Below are positions 1 to 8,119 of a DNA stretch of 64,000 bases, piece by piece. The translations under genes and the position numbers were made by a program. Each line of letters begins with the position of its first letter. Within the stretch, counting starts at the first letter, position 1. Source of the stretch: Halobacteriales archaeon QS_8_69_26 (GTDB taxonomy: Archaea > Halobacteriota > Halobacteria > Halobacteriales > SW-7-71-33); contig PXRX01000028.1 of the NCBI GenBank assembly GCA_003023195.1, positions 1-64,000 of the forward strand, read 5' to 3'. The notes beneath the pieces are model-generated. The model searched no databases. It saw only the letters and a list, made by a program, of their open reading frames with translations, and had not been told where the DNA came from.

Positions 1-33
1 TACCCCATCCATATCGAAGCAGACAGCGTTCAT
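1..33 (-). CDS. HAD-superfamily hydrolase, N-terminal fragment at window edge
   Basis: The reverse complement of the first 33 bases reads MNAVCFDMDGV, starting at an ATG whose complement ends at position 33 and running off the left edge. The DxDG core (DMDGV) right after a short hydrophobic strand is HAD motif I, whose first Asp is the nucleophile in phosphatases of the beta-phosphoglucomutase/phosphoglycolate type. Only 11 codons are visible, so the substrate cannot be guessed. The call rests on the motif and its position at the extreme N-terminus. Confidence 0.6.
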   Translation of the reverse strand, partial: MNAVCFDMDGV

Positions 34-179
34 AGCGCTCTGTCTCACGGGATCAGCATATGTGTACTGCTCAGTTCTTTCGTCTTGTCTTCAGTTGTTG
101 CTTCGTTACTACAACAATGCATCTCATATCTTATGTGTCATGATACCATACACCACTATTAAATAGTTTCGCAACTAAC
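34..179. other. AT-rich intergenic tract between HAD gene and truncated SDR gene
   Basis: This tract is clearly AT-richer than its surroundings and holds no convincing ORF. It should contain the promoter of the leftward HAD gene. It also contains TATA-like strings such as TATTAAATAG near 158-167. The abrupt change in composition close to the start of the SDR remnant suggests a recombination junction. Confidence 0.4.
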
Positions 180-839
180 ATGTACATGTCCCCGATGTCG
201 GGCATGCACAATACGATCCAGCGTTGCGTCTCCCTGTCTCGGGTGGTCGTGCGTCGCCTCCGACGGCTCCCAAACGGCGCTGCGACGGTCCTCCGGGCGG
301 CGGTCATTATCGGCGGCGGGAGCGCGAGCTTCGACCTGATCCGACAGTTGGCGGGCCGCCTGCCGGTCATGGTCACCCCGCGGTGGGTCCGCAACGAGAT
401 CCAGCCGATCGCCATCGACGACGTGGTGGCCTACCTCGTGGGCGTGCTGGAGACCCCGGAGACGGCGGGCGGGACCTACGAGATCGGTGGCCCGGAGGTG
501 CTAACCTACCAGTCGGTGCTCCGGCGGACCGCCGGGGCGATGGGCAAGCGACTGTTCGTCGTCCCCGTGCCGGTACTGAGCCCCAACCTCTCGGCCTACT
601 GGCTCGACCTGGTCACCGACCTGCCCCCGTCGATCACCCACCCGCTGGTGGCCGGCCTCCGGAACCCCGTGGTGGTCACCGACGACCGGATCCGCGACCT
701 GGTGGACGTGGACCTGACCCCCTTCGACGAGGCGGTTCGGCGGGCACTGGAGCGACGGGACGACATCGACCCGGCGGGCGATCCGGGCGACGTGAGGGGA
801 GCCGCTGGCGACGCGACGGATAACCCGGGTGACGCCTGA
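180..839 (+). pseudogene. 5'-truncated NAD(P)H-binding SDR (YbjT/NmrA-like), C-terminal part
   Basis: From about codon 34 (ATVLRAAVIIGGGSASF) the frame matches the second half of atypical SDRs of the NAD(P)H-binding YbjT type, including the PRWVRNEIQPIAIDDVVAYL stretch and the GGPEVLTYQ segment. The N-terminal Rossmann half with the GxxGxxG dinucleotide-binding loop is absent. The first ~33 codons encode an unrelated Arg-rich peptide next to an AT-rich tract, so the 5' end looks replaced or deleted. The C-terminus is Gly/Asp-rich. The stop overlaps the next start as TGATG, so the 3' end keeps its operon coupling. Whether any product is made is unknown; cofactor binding is unlikely. Confidence 0.65.
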
Positions 840-1579
840 TGGCCGGGGACCGACCGTCCGAGTACGGCGAGGCGTGGGCCTACGAGAGTATCGTCGGCGC
901 GCTTCCGGGCGTGGATATCTCGGCGCGGGCGGCGATCGCAGTGCAGATCCTCGCGTTCGAGGTCGGCGTCGTCGTCCTGGGGCTGTTGTACGGATTGAGC
1001 GAGCGGGCGATGGTCGCCGGGACCGCGGCGGTGCTGGTGTCGGCGGCGGGGTCGGCGGCGATGCTCCGCCTGGGTGCCCGGATCCGGGCGCTGCCCGCCC
1101 CGGAGCCGTACCGCCGGCTCCTGCTCGGCTCCAGCGTCGAGGTGGTCCTCGGGGTGCTGGCGTTCGTGGCGCTGGTGACCCACCTGTTCGTCTTCGACCC
1201 CGCCAACTCCGAGAGGCCGCTGGTGGAGGCGCTGTTCGGCCCCGACCCGCCGTTCCTGGTGGTCTACCTGGCGCTACTGGTGCTGTGGGACGTCACCTAC
1301 CGGATCGGGGCCTCGTGGTGGGCCTGCGTGGTGGCGGTCTGGCGGTCCTACCGCTACTCGTTCGACCCGGCGACGGCGCGGGCCTTCCAGCGGGTCGACG
1401 GCCTGGCGATGGCCTTCGGTGCCGTCCAGGCCCTGCTGGTGCCGTTCGTCCTGGACCGGCCCGTCCTGCTCGCGGCGCTGGTCGGGCACCTCTCGGCCGT
1501 CACCGTGGCGACGGCGCTATCCGTGGGACTGCTCGAACTTCGCGTCCGCGGAGAAGACGGAATCCTCACTCCGACGTGA
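839..1579 (+). CDS. Haloarchaeal multi-pass membrane protein, unknown function
   Basis: The start ATG overlaps the stop of the upstream SDR remnant (TGATG), implying translational coupling. The 246-residue product has about five to six hydrophobic segments (residues ~30-50, 56-75, 100-120, 137-160, 183-205, 208-230), separated by short charged loops and preceded by an ~25-residue cytosolic N-terminus. No enzymatic motif is visible and I do not recognise a named family with certainty. The 3' end overlaps the convergent DUF5786 gene by 14 bases. Confidence 0.75.
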   Translation: MAGDRPSEYGEAWAYESIVGALPGVDISARAAIAVQILAFEVGVVVLGLLYGLSERAMVAGTAAVLVSAAGSAAMLRLGARIRALPAPEPYRRLLLGSSVEVVLGVLAFVALVTHLFVFDPANSERPLVEALFGPDPPFLVVYLALLVLWDVTYRIGASWWACVVAVWRSYRYSFDPATARAFQRVDGLAMAFGAVQALLVPFVLDRPVLLAALVGHLSAVTVATALSVGLLELRVRGEDGILTPT

Positions 1580-1739
1580 TCTCTTCGAACTGGTCGAGGA
1601 GGTCCTCGGCGGACTCGTCGCCCTCGTACTCGACCGTTCCGTGGTACGCCGTGCGGTCGTCGTCCTCGCTGACGTCGACCTCGTTGTTCTTGCGCTCACG
1701 GCGCTCGTGCTCGTCCTCGTCATAGGCACCCATTGACAT
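1566..1739 (-). CDS. DUF5786 family small acidic protein
   Basis: A 57-residue, very acidic protein beginning MSMGAYDEDEHERRE and ending LLDQFEEITSE. The N-terminal MGAYDEDE block, a central HGTVEYEGDESAE stretch and the C-terminal helix are typical of the small haloarchaeal DUF5786 family, which has no known function. I prefer the start at 1739 (a second Met lies at 1733) because a TATA-like box sits about 27 bases upstream, as expected for a leaderless haloarchaeal mRNA. The gene is convergent with, and overlaps by 14 bases, the membrane-protein gene on the plus strand. Confidence 0.8.
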   Translation of the reverse strand: MSMGAYDEDEHERRERKNNEVDVSEDDDRTAYHGTVEYEGDESAEDLLDQFEEITSE

Positions 1740-1765
1740 GGTTGACAGTGGCACTTGGCATCTCA

Positions 1766-1773
1766 CCTATATC
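1766..1773 (-). promoter_or_regulatory. TATA-like box of the DUF5786 gene
   Basis: On the minus strand this reads GATATAGG, centred about 30 bases before the ATG at 1739, the spacing expected for a leaderless archaeal transcript. A second, AT-richer TATATATCGG-like string lies farther out near 1796-1806. Confidence 0.4.
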
Positions 1774-1995
1774 AATGTATCGCCGGGTACATAGTCTATA
1801 TATCGGCACGCCGTCCGACGGATCCACTCCCGGTTACCGCGAAGATCAATCGCATTTGGGGATCGAAAACATCCGTTCGCGGATCACGAACCGGCAGTCT
1901 GCGGGGCAGGGACCGCACCCGACGACGGTGCGCGTGCCAGTAGCCCCCGGCCACCGGACCGATAGGCGGAAGGGCGTCGACCCCGGATCGGGGGT

Positions 1996-3018
1996 GTGGC
2001 CCGTCCGTTACGGTTCCGTCGCTCGCCCGAACACTGGGGCGACGGCCGGATCCGGCGGGACCTCCTGGCGGACCTGGACCGGAACCTCGGCGCCGACATG
2101 GTCGACGCCCGGTTCCGCCCCACCGGCGGGTTCGACCCCTTCCGCTTCGAGATGGACAACGGCGACGTCGCCCTGTTCGCCCGCGGCGACGACGCCGCCT
2201 ACTGGATGGGCAACACCGAGACGCCCTCGGCGCTGTGGAAGACCGACAAGTTCGGCTGGACCGAGGTCCCCTACCCCGTCTCGCGGTGGGCACAGCGGGA
2301 ACTCCTGGCCGACCTCCACGAGGCCGCCCCGTGGATCGAACCCTACCCGCATCTGTCGTGGTTCTTCCTCCCCGTGCTGATGTCCAAGGACGGCCGGCAC
2401 ACCACCCGGGAGTTCCTCGGGGACCACGCCGCCGGCTTCCCGAACGCCGACCGCGACGACGCCCTGACCTTCTACGAGGAGTTCCTGGCGACCGGGACCC
2501 TGGACCCCTGCCGGGAGACGATGGCCGGCAAACTCGGGACCAGCGAGTACCTCGACCTGGCCCGGATGCGGGCCGCCATGGCCGAGTTCACCGTCGCCCG
2601 GGTCCTCGTCACCGCCGGCTACGAGGTCACCCCCGAAATCGAGGTGACGACCGGCCACTCGCTGGACTACCGCGCCCACCGGCGCGGCGCCGCGGGGCAG
2701 GCGGGCACCCTGGTCGAGGTCACGAGACCCCAGCCGACCAGCCGCCGGGCCGCGAGTTCGCCCCTGGCCGCAGTCCGGGAGACGGCCGCCACCAAGACCG
2801 ACGGGCAACTGGAGGCCCACGGCGGCGGCGCCGTCCTGTTCGTCGACTGCTCGTCGTTCCCCGACGACGGCTGGCGGGCGATCCGTGCCGAGGCCCCCGA
2901 CGTGGGCCACCGCCCCGCCGTCGTCTTCCGCGCCCGCCCCGAGAACGGCGGCCACGTCGAGGGCCACAGCAAGGGATCGGTCCCGCTGGACCTCGACGGC
3001 GCGATCGAGTGGCACTGA
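1996..3018 (+). CDS. DUF5784 family protein
   Basis: The 340-residue product starts MARPLRFRRSPEHW and shows the conserved blocks I associate with haloarchaeal DUF5784: MDNGDVALF, YWMGNTETP, VSRWAQRELL, HLSWFFLPVL, MAGKLGTSEYLDL and VLFVDCSSF. The function is unknown. The C-terminal half has a pattern (residues ~215-270: EIEVTTGHSLDYRA, then LVEVTRPQP, then a Lys/Gln-containing helix) that loosely recalls a PD-(D/E)xK nuclease core; this is only an inference. No operon partner is evident, since both flanks are intergenic repeats or convergent genes. Confidence 0.8.
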   Translation: MARPLRFRRSPEHWGDGRIRRDLLADLDRNLGADMVDARFRPTGGFDPFRFEMDNGDVALFARGDDAAYWMGNTETPSALWKTDKFGWTEVPYPVSRWAQRELLADLHEAAPWIEPYPHLSWFFLPVLMSKDGRHTTREFLGDHAAGFPNADRDDALTFYEEFLATGTLDPCRETMAGKLGTSEYLDLARMRAAMAEFTVARVLVTAGYEVTPEIEVTTGHSLDYRAHRRGAAGQAGTLVEVTRPQPTSRRAASSPLAAVRETAATKTDGQLEAHGGGAVLFVDCSSFPDDGWRAIRAEAPDVGHRPAVVFRARPENGGHVEGHSKGSVPLDLDGAIEWH

Positions 3019-3109
3019 GACCGGGGACCGGCCGTCGATGTCGGGGTGATCGGACGGCCGGACTCGAAGCGATCCCGGGAGAGCCCGCTCGGCCGGGCCA
3101 GCCACACGG

Positions 3110-3415
3110 CGCGCGCGACCGCGAACGGTGAGGGGACCGAACCGTGAGCGACGCGCGCGAGGGGCGAGCATCGCAATCCCGACCGCAGGGAGGGGTGAGA
3201 AGCGCAGACGGCTGGGGAGGATCGAGGCCGGTTAGGGTGGACTGAAAGGGGCCGGTCCGGTCGACCGTGTTCTGCCGACGCAAGCACCGGAGCGAGGGAG
3301 CAGAGCGACCGAGCGAGGAGCGCAGCGAGACAGCACCGTCGAGTGCCGGGAGAGCGAAGATCTCCCGTACAGTCGGGCGCGAAGCGCCCGACGACGAGCC
3401 GGGGGCTTTCGGGGA
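3110..3415 (+). repeat. Dispersed intergenic repeat, copy A
   Basis: This is a mosaic of short modules in fixed order: GAACGGTGAG-like, GAGCGACGCGCGCGAGGG, CGAGCATCGCA, GGCTGGGGAGGATCG, GGACTGAAAGGGGCCGG, ACGCAAGCACCG, GAGGAGCGCAGCGAG and GCCGGGGGCTTTCG. The same modules recur in the same order at 6297-6530 (inverted), 13845-14100 and, partly, 44300-44425 (inverted). It occupies the gap between the DUF5784 gene and the convergent phosphoesterase gene. No convincing ORF lies inside. Confidence 0.75.
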
Positions 3416-3461
3416 CGACCCCCCGACTACCGAACCGGGACCCATGAGCACTCCCAACTGA

Positions 3462-4121
3462 TCACCTGCCTTCGGAGAGCCGGTCGCCGATCCGTGCGGG
3501 CAGGTCGGCCTCGCGGACTGCCCGCTGAACCCGCTCGACGTCGTACTCGACCCGGCGTTCGTCGACGGTCGACTCGTCCAGGTCCAGGACGCTGTAGGCC
3601 GCCCGGGGATCGCCGTCCCGTGGCTGGCCGACGCTGCCGGGGTTCATCACGACGCCCGAGCGGTAGGTCTCGTGGCCCTGGACGTGGGTGTGGCCCATGA
3701 TCAGGGCGTCCTCGTCACCGAGCATGTGGGGACCGAACTCCTGGGGGTAGGTGTAGCGGTCGGGGTCCTCGGGGTGGCCGTGGACGACCTTCACTCGGTC
3801 GTCGAGTTCCGGGCGCTCGTCGGGGAGCTCCGAGAGCCACTGGCGCTGTTCGTCGGTCAACTGCTCCTCGGCGTGGCGGACCGCCGCGGCGGCCATCTCG
3901 TTGAACCGGAACGCCGTCCCCGTCGCCACCGCGCGGTCGTGGTTGCCCATCACCGTCGGAATCCCGCGGTCGCGCACCGCCTCGATGCACTCGGCGTGCC
4001 AGGGGTTGTACCCGACCACGTCGCCCGCACAGAGGAGGGCGTCCACGTCGGGCATGTCCGCCATGACCGCGTCCAGCGCCACCTTGTTGCCGTGTACGTC
4101 CGAGATGACCCCGACCTGCAT
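3462..4121 (-). CDS. Metallophosphoesterase (YfcE/MJ0936-type)
   Basis: A 219-residue calcineurin-like phosphoesterase. Metal-binding motifs are visible in order: SDVHGN (residues ~6-11), GDVVGYNP (~34-41), GNHD (~58-61), VHGHP (~112) and GHTHVQGHE (~141-149). The length and order fit the YfcE/MJ0936 family of cytosolic phosphodiesterases with broad in vitro activity; the physiological substrate is unknown. I chose the ATG at 4121 (MQVGVISDVHGN) because the motif-bearing first strand begins there. An ATG 12 bases upstream is in frame. The gene is divergent from the helicase gene. Confidence 0.88.
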   Translation of the reverse strand: MQVGVISDVHGNKVALDAVMADMPDVDALLCAGDVVGYNPWHAECIEAVRDRGIPTVMGNHDRAVATGTAFRFNEMAAAAVRHAEEQLTDEQRQWLSELPDERPELDDRVKVVHGHPEDPDRYTYPQEFGPHMLGDEDALIMGHTHVQGHETYRSGVVMNPGSVGQPRDGDPRAAYSVLDLDESTVDERRVEYDVERVQRAVREADLPARIGDRLSEGR

Positions 4122-4199
4122 GGTCCGATCCACGGTGGCGTCGGCCTTGAGTGTGAGGGATGGAACCGGGGAGGCCGTCCGGACCGGAACGAACGGCTT

Positions 4200-4215
4200 G
4201 CAGTAAATTTACGGT
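4200..4215. promoter_or_regulatory. 16-bp operator-like near-palindrome, copy 1 (upstream of helicase gene)
   Basis: The sequence GCAGTAAATTTACGGT matches the pattern CAGTAA-N2-TTAC-N-GT shared with copies at 15768-15783 and 46564-46579. It lies between two divergent genes, 42-84 bases from the possible helicase starts and about 80 bases from the phosphoesterase start. The AT core could also serve as a TATA element for the helicase gene. Confidence 0.45.
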
Positions 4216-4256
4216 AAAACCTGGCCGCCGGCGCGTCGTCCCGGGACGCAAGGGGT

Positions 4257-6233
4257 ATGTTCGGCCGACAACTAGGACGGTCGATGACAGAGGGGGAGCC
4301 GAGCGGCGACGCCGAGCGCGACCCCGCCGGACGGAGCACGGATCCGCCCGACGAGGCTGGAGAGACCGATCTGCCCGAAGGTTCGGGAGCGGCGGATCCG
4401 TCCGAAGCGTCCGAAGCGCCGGAGGACGCGGGATCGACGGAGAAACCCCCGGAGGGCGGAGACATCGAACCGGACGCCTTCTACGACGCCCTGGAGGCGG
4501 TCGGGCGGCCGGTGGCGACGGCGGGCGAGGTGGCCCGGGCGCTCGACCGGACCCAGGCGACCGCCAGCGAGGCGCTGGACGCGCTCCCGGACGCCAACCG
4601 CCTGGACGTCTCCGCGGATCCGGTGGTGTGGTACCCCGAGGACCTCTCGGCGCTCGCCGACCGGGAACGGATCGTCGTCTTCCCCGACCGGCGGGAGGTC
4701 GTCGCCCACCACCCCACGCAGTTCACGCGGGCGCGGCTCTCGCAGTTCGCCCGCCTGGTGACGACGACGGGGGAGGGCGCGTACCTCTACGAGATCCGCG
4801 ACGCCGACGTGTGGGCCGCGCCCTACGACGACCTGGCCGACCTGCTCTCGACGATGCGGGAGGTGCTCGGACGGCACGACCGCCTGGAGGCGTTCGTCGA
4901 GGCCCAGTGGGAGCGGACCCGGAAGTTCACCCTCCGGACCCAGGAGGACTACACCGTCCTGGCGGCGGCCAGCGCCGACCTGATGGGCAACGTCGCCCGG
5001 CAGAAACTCGACGAGGACCACCTCCACGGCCTCGTCTCGGACACCGAGGCCTGGGTCCGGGAGGGCGAGGAGGCCGAGGTGAAGCGGGTCCTCTACGACG
5101 CCGGCTACCCCGTCCGGGACGACCGCGACCTGGAGGAGGGCGACGACCTGCCCCTCGACCTCGAACTGGAACTGCGGGACTACCAGCGCGACTGGGTCGA
5201 GCGGTTCCTGGCGAAGGGCGCGGGCGTCCTCGTCGGCCCGCCCGGGTCCGGAAAGACCGTCGCCGCGATAGGCGCGATGGCCGAGATCGAGGGCGAGACG
5301 CTGATCCTCGTCCCGTCCCGCGAACTCGCCCGGCAGTGGCGCGCCGAGTTGCTGGACAAAACCACCCTGACCGGGGACCAGGTCGGCGAGTACCACGGCG
5401 GCGAGAAGACCGTCGCCCCGGTGACCGTCGCCACCTACCAGACCGCCGGGATGGACCGCCACCGGCAACTGTTCGACAGCAGGCGGTGGGGGCTGATAAT
5501 CTACGACGAGGTTCAAGGGGTTCCGAGCCCGATCGCTCGACGGAGTACCGACCTCCAGAGCAAGCACCGCCTCGGGCTCTCCGGTGCCCCCGTCAGGGAG
5601 GACGACAAGGAGTCGGAGATATTCACCCTCGTCGGTCCGCCCATCGGCACCGACTGGACCGCGCTGTTCGAGGCCGGCTACGTGGCCGAACCCGAGGTGG
5701 AGATCCGGTACGTCCCCTGGGACGAGGACGCCCGGGACGCCTACGCCGCCGCCTCGGGCCACGAGCGACGCCAGGCCGCCGCGAGCAACCCCGCCAAGGT
5801 CCGCGAGATAGAACGGATCCGCCGGACGAACCCCGACCGCAAGACCCTGGTGTTCGTCGACTACTTAGAGCAGGGCCGCGAGATAGCCGAGGCGCTGGAC
5901 GCCCCGTTCGTCAGCGGCGACACCCGCCACGCCCGCCGGGCCAGCCTCTTCGAGGCGTTCCGCCGCGGGGAGCGGGACCTGCTGGTGGTCTCGCGGGTCG
6001 GCGACGAGGGCATCGACCTGCCCGACGCCGAACTCGCGGTCGTCGCCTCCGGCCTGGGGGGATCCCGCCGGCAGGGCACCCAGCGTGCCGGCCGGACGAT
6101 GCGGCCGGCGGGGCGATCCGAGTTGATCGTCCTCGCCACGCGAGGCACCGAGGAGGAGGAGTTCGCCCGCCAGCGGATGCGCCACCTCGCCGGCAAGGGC
6201 GTTCGGATCAGCGAATCCGAAGTCGAACGGTGA
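4257..6233 (+). CDS. Rad25/XPB-like superfamily 2 DNA helicase with unusual motifs II and III
   Basis: A 658-residue protein resembling haloarchaeal Rad25/XPB helicases. It has an acidic N-terminal ~75 residues, an N-terminal domain, then the helicase core: LRDYQRDWVERF, Walker A GPPGSGKT (~329-336), motif Ib region ATYQTAGM, motif II DEVQ, motif III LSGAP, motif V VGDEGIDLPDAE and motif VI QRAGRTMRP. Family members normally carry DEVH and LTATP/LSASP, so the His-to-Gln and Ala/Ser-to-Gly changes are notable. The codons around 5500-5600 (GTT, CAA, GCT, AGT) are less GC-biased than the rest. The start at 4257 is uncertain; an ATG at 4284 (MTEGEPSG) is equally plausible. DNA repair is the likely role, by homology. 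Confidence 0.85.
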   Translation: MFGRQLGRSMTEGEPSGDAERDPAGRSTDPPDEAGETDLPEGSGAADPSEASEAPEDAGSTEKPPEGGDIEPDAFYDALEAVGRPVATAGEVARALDRTQATASEALDALPDANRLDVSADPVVWYPEDLSALADRERIVVFPDRREVVAHHPTQFTRARLSQFARLVTTTGEGAYLYEIRDADVWAAPYDDLADLLSTMREVLGRHDRLEAFVEAQWERTRKFTLRTQEDYTVLAAASADLMGNVARQKLDEDHLHGLVSDTEAWVREGEEAEVKRVLYDAGYPVRDDRDLEEGDDLPLDLELELRDYQRDWVERFLAKGAGVLVGPPGSGKTVAAIGAMAEIEGETLILVPSRELARQWRAELLDKTTLTGDQVGEYHGGEKTVAPVTVATYQTAGMDRHRQLFDSRRWGLIIYDEVQGVPSPIARRSTDLQSKHRLGLSGAPVREDDKESEIFTLVGPPIGTDWTALFEAGYVAEPEVEIRYVPWDEDARDAYAAASGHERRQAAASNPAKVREIERIRRTNPDRKTLVFVDYLEQGREIAEALDAPFVSGDTRHARRASLFEAFRRGERDLLVVSRVGDEGIDLPDAELAVVASGLGGSRRQGTQRAGRTMRPAGRSELIVLATRGTEEEEFARQRMRHLAGKGVRISESEVER

Positions 6234-6296
6234 GAGTGCGGTCGAGTCGTCGATAGCAACCGGATCGCTGACGGCAACCCCACAGACGGGGGATCG

Positions 6297-6530
6297 ACTT
6301 CGAAAGCCCCCGGGCGGATCCGGCCCGCTGACTCGCTGCGCTCCTCCCTCGCTCCCGGTGGTCGCTCGGTCCGGTGCTTGTGTCATCACCGGGCCGGATC
6401 CGCCCGGCCCCTTTCAGTCCACCCAGACGGGCCTCGATCCTCCCCAGCCGTCTGCGCGTCTCGGTCGGTCGCGTCGCTCCCTCCCTGCGATGCTCGCCCC
6501 TCGCGTGGAAATCGTCGGATCCGCCTCGCA
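6297..6530 (-). repeat. Dispersed intergenic repeat, copy B (inverted)
   Basis: The reverse complement carries the same ordered modules as copy A: CGAGCATCGCAGGGAGGGAG, CAGACGGCTGGGGAGGATCG, GGACTGAAAGGGGCCGG, AAGCACCGGACCGAGCG and CCGGGGGCTTTCGAAG. It fills the gap between the helicase stop and the amine oxidase start. No ORF with coding character was found within it. Confidence 0.75.
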
Positions 6531-6639
6531 ATACTCGGCGGATCCGACCGCACGCGCCGTTAGGCTGGTCGACCGAACGTGACACCGTCCCTGGATCCCC
6601 GGCCAACGCATTTGTGGCGGGCGGTGCCAATGGGCTGGT

Positions 6640-8028
6640 ATGGACCGGTCCCGGCGGCGGGTGCTGGCGACGACGGCGGCGGCGCTGACCGGGGTCGCCG
6701 GGTGTAGCGGGGTGGACGTGGATCCACCGCGAGGCAACGGGAGACCGGGGGGCGTGGTCGTCCTCGGTGCCGGGATGGCGGGGCTGGCGGCGGCCCGGCG
6801 CCTGGCGGAGGCGGGCCTGGACGTGACCGTCCTGGAGGCCCGCGACCGGGTCGGCGGGCGGATCCACACGGACCGGTCGCTCGGCGTGCCGGTCGACCTG
6901 GGGGCCTCGTGGATCCACGGCCTCCGCGGGAACCCCCTGGTGGGGCTGGCCGACGAGGCCGGGGTCCGGTACGACCGGAGCGACTACGATTCGGGGGTCG
7001 TCTACGACGCCGACGGCACCGAACTCGACGACCGGGCCGTCGAGGACATCGAGGACAACTGGCGGCACGTCCAGCGGGCCTCCCGCCGGGCCCGCCGGTT
7101 GCCGGAGGGACGGGACTACTCGCTCTGGGAAGGGATCACCCGCGTGCTGGACGTCGAGGCGCTCCCGGACCGGGAACGCCGCCGCCTGGACTTCTTCCTG
7201 AACGCGTGGATCGAACAGGACTACGCCGCCGGGGTCCGGGAGCTGTCGGCCCGGAACTGGAACGCCGACGCCGCGCTCCGGGGCGGGGACGCCTACGTGG
7301 TCGACGGCTACGACCGGGTCGTCGAGTCGCTGGCCGATGGGCTGGACGTCCGCCTCGGCCACCGGGTCGAGCGGGTCGACTGGGACGGCGGCGTGACCGT
7401 CGGGACCGACCGCGGGACCGTCGAGGGGAACCGCGTGGTGGTGACCCTGCCCCTGGGGGTGTTACAGGCCCGCGAGGTCGAGTTCGACCCCCTGCTCCCC
7501 GTCGAGAAGGACCGGGCCATCGGCCGCCTCGGCTCGGGACGGCTGGACAAGGCTGTCCTGCGGTTTCCCGAGGCGTTCTGGCCGGCCGAGGCGGAACTGG
7601 TGGCCCGGGTGTCCCGCGAGAAGGGGGTCTGGACGGTGTTCCTCAACCTCCTCCCGCACCTCGGCGTCCCGGCCCTCGTCGGGTTCACGGCCGCCCGGAA
7701 CGCCAAGGACCTGGAGACCCGGCCCGAGGCCGAGGTGGCCGACGACGCGATGGCGGCCCTCCGGTCGACGTTCGGGCCGTCCGTCCCCGACCCCGTCGAC
7801 TGGACGGGCACGCAGTGGGGGCAGGACCCCTACGCCCGGGGGGCGTACTCGTACCTCCCGCCGGGCGCGAGCAACTACGACCGGCGGGTGCTGGGCCGGC
7901 CGGTCGACGGACGGCTCTTCTTCGCCGGCGAGGCCACCTCCGTCACCCACCCGGGGACCGTCAACGGCGCGTACCTCTCCGGACGGCGTGCGGCGGAGCA
8001 AGTGATCGACCGGGCGAGGGACGGCTGA
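6640..8028 (+). CDS. Flavin amine oxidase, Tat-exported lipoprotein
   Basis: A 462-residue FAD-dependent amine oxidase. A Tat motif (RSRRRVLAT, residues 3-11) and a lipobox (GVAGC, Cys ~22) predict export folded with FAD and lipid anchoring outside the membrane. The FAD-binding loop VVVLGAGMAGLAAARRL (~39-55), the LEARDRVGGR motif, and the C-terminal FAGEATSVTHPGTVNGAYLSG block are all present. This C-terminal block is typical of polyamine/monoamine oxidases. Oxidative deamination of a secreted or imported amine is likely; the substrate is unknown. The 3' end lies in a 27-bp tandem repeat that also repeats the stop codon. The gene stands alone between repeats and a convergent gene. Confidence 0.9.
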   Translation: MDRSRRRVLATTAAALTGVAGCSGVDVDPPRGNGRPGGVVVLGAGMAGLAAARRLAEAGLDVTVLEARDRVGGRIHTDRSLGVPVDLGASWIHGLRGNPLVGLADEAGVRYDRSDYDSGVVYDADGTELDDRAVEDIEDNWRHVQRASRRARRLPEGRDYSLWEGITRVLDVEALPDRERRRLDFFLNAWIEQDYAAGVRELSARNWNADAALRGGDAYVVDGYDRVVESLADGLDVRLGHRVERVDWDGGVTVGTDRGTVEGNRVVVTLPLGVLQAREVEFDPLLPVEKDRAIGRLGSGRLDKAVLRFPEAFWPAEAELVARVSREKGVWTVFLNLLPHLGVPALVGFTAARNAKDLETRPEAEVADDAMAALRSTFGPSVPDPVDWTGTQWGQDPYARGAYSYLPPGASNYDRRVLGRPVDGRLFFAGEATSVTHPGTVNGAYLSGRRAAEQVIDRARDG

Positions 8029-8087
8029 GGGACCGACCGGGCGAGGGACGGCTGAGGGACCGACCGGGCGAGGGACGACTGATCCGG
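8007..8087 (+). repeat. 27-bp tandem repeat overlapping a gene's stop codon (3 copies)
   Basis: Units start at 8007, 8034 and 8061 with CGACCGGGCGAGGGACG and continue through GGCTGAGGGAC. The first unit contains the last codons and TGA of the amine oxidase gene. Because 27 is a multiple of three, the second and third units carry in-frame back-up stops encoding the same DRARDG/D tail. Confidence 0.8.
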
Positions 8088-8119
8088 CCCGATCTCACCC
8101 ACCCCTTGCGGGGTACCGA

